From a bacterium 1xD8-48 (GTDB taxonomy: Bacteria; Bacillota; Clostridia; Lachnospirales; Lachnospiraceae): DNA of 64,000 bases. A program made the position numbers and the translations under genes. The stretch spans positions 1 through 64,000 of the forward strand of contig QZDS01000007.1 of NCBI GenBank assembly GCA_009917455.1, given 5' to 3'. Of the stretch, positions 61,597 through 64,000 are shown one piece after another. Under the pieces are notes generated by a model that was not told the origin of the DNA, ran no database searches, and saw only the letters and a program-made list of their open reading frames with translations. Each line of letters opens with the position of its first letter. Position 1 is the stretch's first letter.

Positions 61597-63267
61597 TTAA
61601 AACAGCCCCGTAATCACGCCCTCGTCGTCAACGTCAATGGCAAAGGCCGCCGGATTTTTGGGAAGCCCCGGCATGGTCATAACGGCTCCGGTAAGCACCA
61701 CCACAAAACCGGCTCCGGCGCTGACATAGACTTCTCTTACATTTATTCTGAAATTTTCCGGCCTCCCCAAAAGCGCCGGGTCATCGGAAAGGGAATATTG
61801 CGTTTTTGCCATGCAGACCGGCAGATTTCCAAAGCCCAAATCCGTAAGGGATTTCAGCTGCCTGCGGGCCAGCGGAGTATAATCCGCCCCGGCCGCACCG
61901 TAAATTTCTTTTGCCACGGTTTCAATTTTCTCCTCAAGGCTTACATTATCCTCATATAAAACCCTGAAATTGCTTTCTTTTTCTTCCAGAACCTGAAGAA
62001 CCTTTTCCGCCAGGGCCGTTCCTCCCTCTCCGCCCTTCTCCCAGACCTCGGAGACGGCAAACTCACAACCCTTTTCCTCGCAGAATTCTTTTACAAAGGA
62101 AATCTCCGCCTGCGTGTCCGTGACAAAGCCGTTCAGGGTGACAACCACAGGCACTCCATATTGCTGAAGATTCTCTATATGCTTTTCCAGATTTACAATG
62201 CCCTTTTTCAGCGCGTCAGGATTCTCCCCGGCAAGCTCCGCCCTGGGAACGCCTCCGTTGTATTTTAAGGCACGGACGGTGGCCACAAGTACCACTGCGT
62301 CGGGTTTCAGATTCCCAATCCGGCATTTGATATCAAAAAATTTCTCCGCTCCCAGGTCGGCGCCGAAGCCGGCCTCGGTAATCACATAATCCGCCATCTT
62401 AAGAGCTGTCTTTGTGGCGCGCACGGAATTACAGCCATGGGCGATATTGGCAAAAGGGCCGCCGTGAACCAGCGCAGGGGTATGCTCCAGGGTCTGAATC
62501 AGATTGGGCTTCATGGCGTCCTTTAAAAGTGCCGCCATAGCGCCCACCGCCTGCAAATCTGCGGCAGTCACCGGCTCGCCTTTGTAATTATACGCCACTA
62601 CGATTCTGCCAAGCCGCTCCTTCAAATCCTTCATGTCGCAGGCAAGGCATAAAACCGCCATGATTTCCGACGCCACGGTAATCACGAAATGGTCCTCCCT
62701 GACAGTCCCGTCAGCTTTTGCGCCAAGTCCTACCACTACGTTGCGCAGAACTCTGTCGTTCATGTCAAGACATCTTTTCCAGACTACCTGCCGGGTATCA
62801 ATCCCTAATTCATTCCCCTGCTGGATATGATTGTCAAGAAGCGCTGCAAGCAGATTGTTGGCGGAGGTAATCGCATGAAAATCCCCCGTAAAATGAAGGT
62901 TCAAATCTTCCATAGGCACCACCTGGGCGTAACCGCCTCCGGCTGCTCCTCCCTTGATACCGAAGCAGGGACCTAAGGAGGGCTCCCGCAGGGCAATTAC
63001 CGCCTTTTTTCCTAACACGCCAAAAGCCTGGCCAAGTCCCACGCTGGTAGTTGTCTTTCCTTCCCCTGCCGGCGTTGGATTGATTGCCGTCACTAAAATC
63101 AGCTTTCCGTCCGGCCTCCCGGAAAGCTTTTCCATATATTCTTCGGAAAGCTTCGCCTTATATTTCCCGTAAAGCTCCAGCTCGTCTTCCCCGATTTCAA
63201 GCTTTGCCGCAACCTCCGTAATCGGTAAAAGCTCTGCCTCCTGAGCAATTTGAATATCTGTTTTCAT
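61597..63267 (-). CDS. fhs: Formate-tetrahydrofolate ligase
   Basis: A 556-residue ATP-dependent enzyme making 10-formyl-THF from formate, characteristic of acetogens and purine fermenters. The ATP-binding [19 protein letters not shown] lies near residue 68, followed by [40 protein letters not shown] closes the protein. Length is normal. With folD and the 5-formyl-THF cyclo-ligase it supplies folate C1 units. It is 16 bases after the ftsK-type gene. Confidence 0.97.
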   Translation of the reverse strand: MKTDIQIAQEAELLPITEVAAKLEIGEDELELYGKYKAKLSEEYMEKLSGRPDGKLILVTAINPTPAGEGKTTTSVGLGQAFGVLGKKAVIALREPSLGPCFGIKGGAAGGGYAQVVPMEDLNLHFTGDFHAITSANNLLAALLDNHIQQGNELGIDTRQVVWKRCLDMNDRVLRNVVVGLGAKADGTVREDHFVITVASEIMAVLCLACDMKDLKERLGRIVVAYNYKGEPVTAADLQAVGAMAALLKDAMKPNLIQTLEHTPALVHGGPFANIAHGCNSVRATKTALKMADYVITEAGFGADLGAEKFFDIKCRIGNLKPDAVVLVATVRALKYNGGVPRAELAGENPDALKKGIVNLEKHIENLQQYGVPVVVTLNGFVTDTQAEISFVKEFCEEKGCEFAVSEVWEKGGEGGTALAEKVLQVLEEKESNFRVLYEDNVSLEEKIETVAKEIYGAAGADYTPLARRQLKSLTDLGFGNLPVCMAKTQYSLSDDPALLGRPENFRINVREVYVSAGAGFVVVLTGAVMTMPGLPKNPAAFAIDVDDEGVITGLF

Positions 63268-63283
63268 CCCATGCCCTCCACAT

Positions 63284-64000
63284 CTACAATGATTCCTCTA
63301 TGTACTGCTCAAACTGTTCCTGGCTCATCAAAACCTTTCGGGGCTTCGTCCCCTCCTCCTCGCCTACCACGCCGGCCTCGCAAAGCTGATCCATAATCCT
63401 TGCCGCCCTGTTAAAGCCAATCTTAAACATTCTCTGCAACATGCCGATAGAAGCCTTGTCCTTTTCAATGATAAATCTGGCAGCCTCCACAAAATACTGG
63501 TCCCTCTCCCCGCCGTCTCCGGAGGATGCGCCCGCACCGCTTCCCATGGTGGTAATTTTTTCCTGAATATCGGAATTATAGCTGATATTCCCCAGCGTCT
63601 GATTCTTGAGAAACTCCACCACATCCGACACTTCCTTGTCGGAAACGAAAGCGCCCTGGACTCTTGCCGGCTTAGTGTAGCCCTGTGGATAAAAGAGCAT
63701 ATCGCCCTTTCCAAGGAGCTTTTCCGCCCCCACCATATCCAGTATGGTCCTGGAATCCGTGCCACTGGATACGCTGAAAGCCACACGGCTTGGCATATTG
63801 GCCTTAATCAGCCCTGTGATAACGTCCACAGAAGGCCTCTGAGTGGCAATCACCAGATGAATCCCCGCCGCCCTTGCAAGCTGCGCCAGACGGCAGATAG
63901 ACTCCTCCACCTCGCCGGGGCAGACCATCATAAGGTCCGCCAGCTCGTCCACGATAATGACAATCTGAGGCATCTTCGCCGGAGCGTTTTCGTCACCCTT
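63284..64000 (-). CDS. FtsK/SpoIIIE-type DNA translocase, C-terminal part (runs off the window)
   Basis: The last 238 residues of a septal DNA pump. Visible are the Walker B region [40 protein letters not shown] and the arginine-finger stretch [18 protein letters not shown]. The C-terminal gamma winged-helix domain is complete ([20 protein letters not shown], then [18 protein letters not shown]), which reads KOPS/SRS DNA signals. The frame is open to base 64000, so the start is upstream. In a spore-former it is either FtsK or SpoIIIE; the visible part cannot decide. Confidence 0.95.
   Translation of the reverse strand, partial: KGDENAPAKMPQIVIIVDELADLMMVCPGEVEESICRLAQLARAAGIHLVIATQRPSVDVITGLIKANMPSRVAFSVSSGTDSRTILDMVGAEKLLGKGDMLFYPQGYTKPARVQGAFVSDKEVSDVVEFLKNQTLGNISYNSDIQEKITTMGSGAGASSGDGGERDQYFVEAARFIIEKDKASIGMLQRMFKIGFNRAARIMDQLCEAGVVGEEEGTKPRKVLMSQEQFEQYIEESL

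Overview
The window looks like a chromosomal segment of a spore-forming, flagellated, anaerobic member of the Clostridia, most likely Lachnospiraceae. The evidence is gene content: sporulation genes of the YqfC/YqfD type next to phoH and ybeY, ferredoxin-linked enzymes (IorAB, NfnAB), formate-tetrahydrofolate ligase with FolD, a flagellin carrying a protease domain, and typical Lachnospiraceae lipoproteins and zinc-ribbon proteins. GC content appears moderate; I did not compute it. Nearly all genes lie on the minus strand. The only intact plus-strand genes are a small orphan (16143), aroC (28460) and a LacI-type regulator (35348), so most of the window reads as long minus-strand operons running from high to low coordinates.

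Layout from left to right. 1-204: the 5' end of a group II intron (minus strand), directly behind the terminator of a secreted protein gene with a perfect-consensus promoter. 1065-8839: a seven-gene operon for aromatic 2-oxoacids and arylacetates (thioesterase, acyl-CoA ligase, Na+ symporter, IorA, IorB, PaaK-type ligase, ACT protein). 9038-11417: a zinc-ribbon protein and a 620-residue flagellin with an inserted HExxH metalloprotease domain (flagellinolysin type) behind a sigma-D promoter. 11528-16445: a DUF4854-like lipoprotein, tRNA-Thr, an MscS channel, a glycogen branching enzyme with a long coiled-coil tail, and a small orphan. 16574-18912: serA and serC. 18918-26393: leuB, a GT-C-like membrane protein, ilvD, ilvB and an L,D-transpeptidase in one tightly coupled operon, preceded by a tandemly duplicated structured leader. 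26674-29569: yajC, tgt and divergent aroC.

29627-33870: a BlaI/BlaR1-type regulatory pair, followed by a graveyard of broken genes (a GPH-family sugar transporter, an AraC-family regulator and an acetyltransferase-like gene). 33886-42018: a MATE transporter, a LacI regulator, the galacturonate/altronate operon uxaA-uxaB-kdgK with a clear LacI-type operator, and a lactonase-family beta-propeller. 42043-52697: a housekeeping and sporulation run (yqfC, yqfD, phoH, ybeY, flippase, BofC-like protein, two FAD proteins, 5-formyl-THF cyclo-ligase, proA). 52805-64000: pyrimidine nucleoside phosphorylase, rlmH, a zinc-ribbon membrane protein, a MORN-repeat membrane protein, nfnB/nfnA, a zinc-ribbon/TPR/chitobiase-C protein, folD, fhs and the C-terminal part of an FtsK/SpoIIIE translocase that runs off the window.

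The most interesting items are the protease-bearing flagellin with its sigma-D promoter and a G8 ribosome-binding site, the duplicated leader in front of leuB whose arms can pair with the leuB Shine-Dalgarno, the intron seated immediately behind a terminator hairpin, the arylpyruvate operon, and the cell-envelope genes embedded in the branched-chain amino acid operon. I found no CRISPR array, prophage or transposase gene. All family assignments come from reading motifs; no database search was run.
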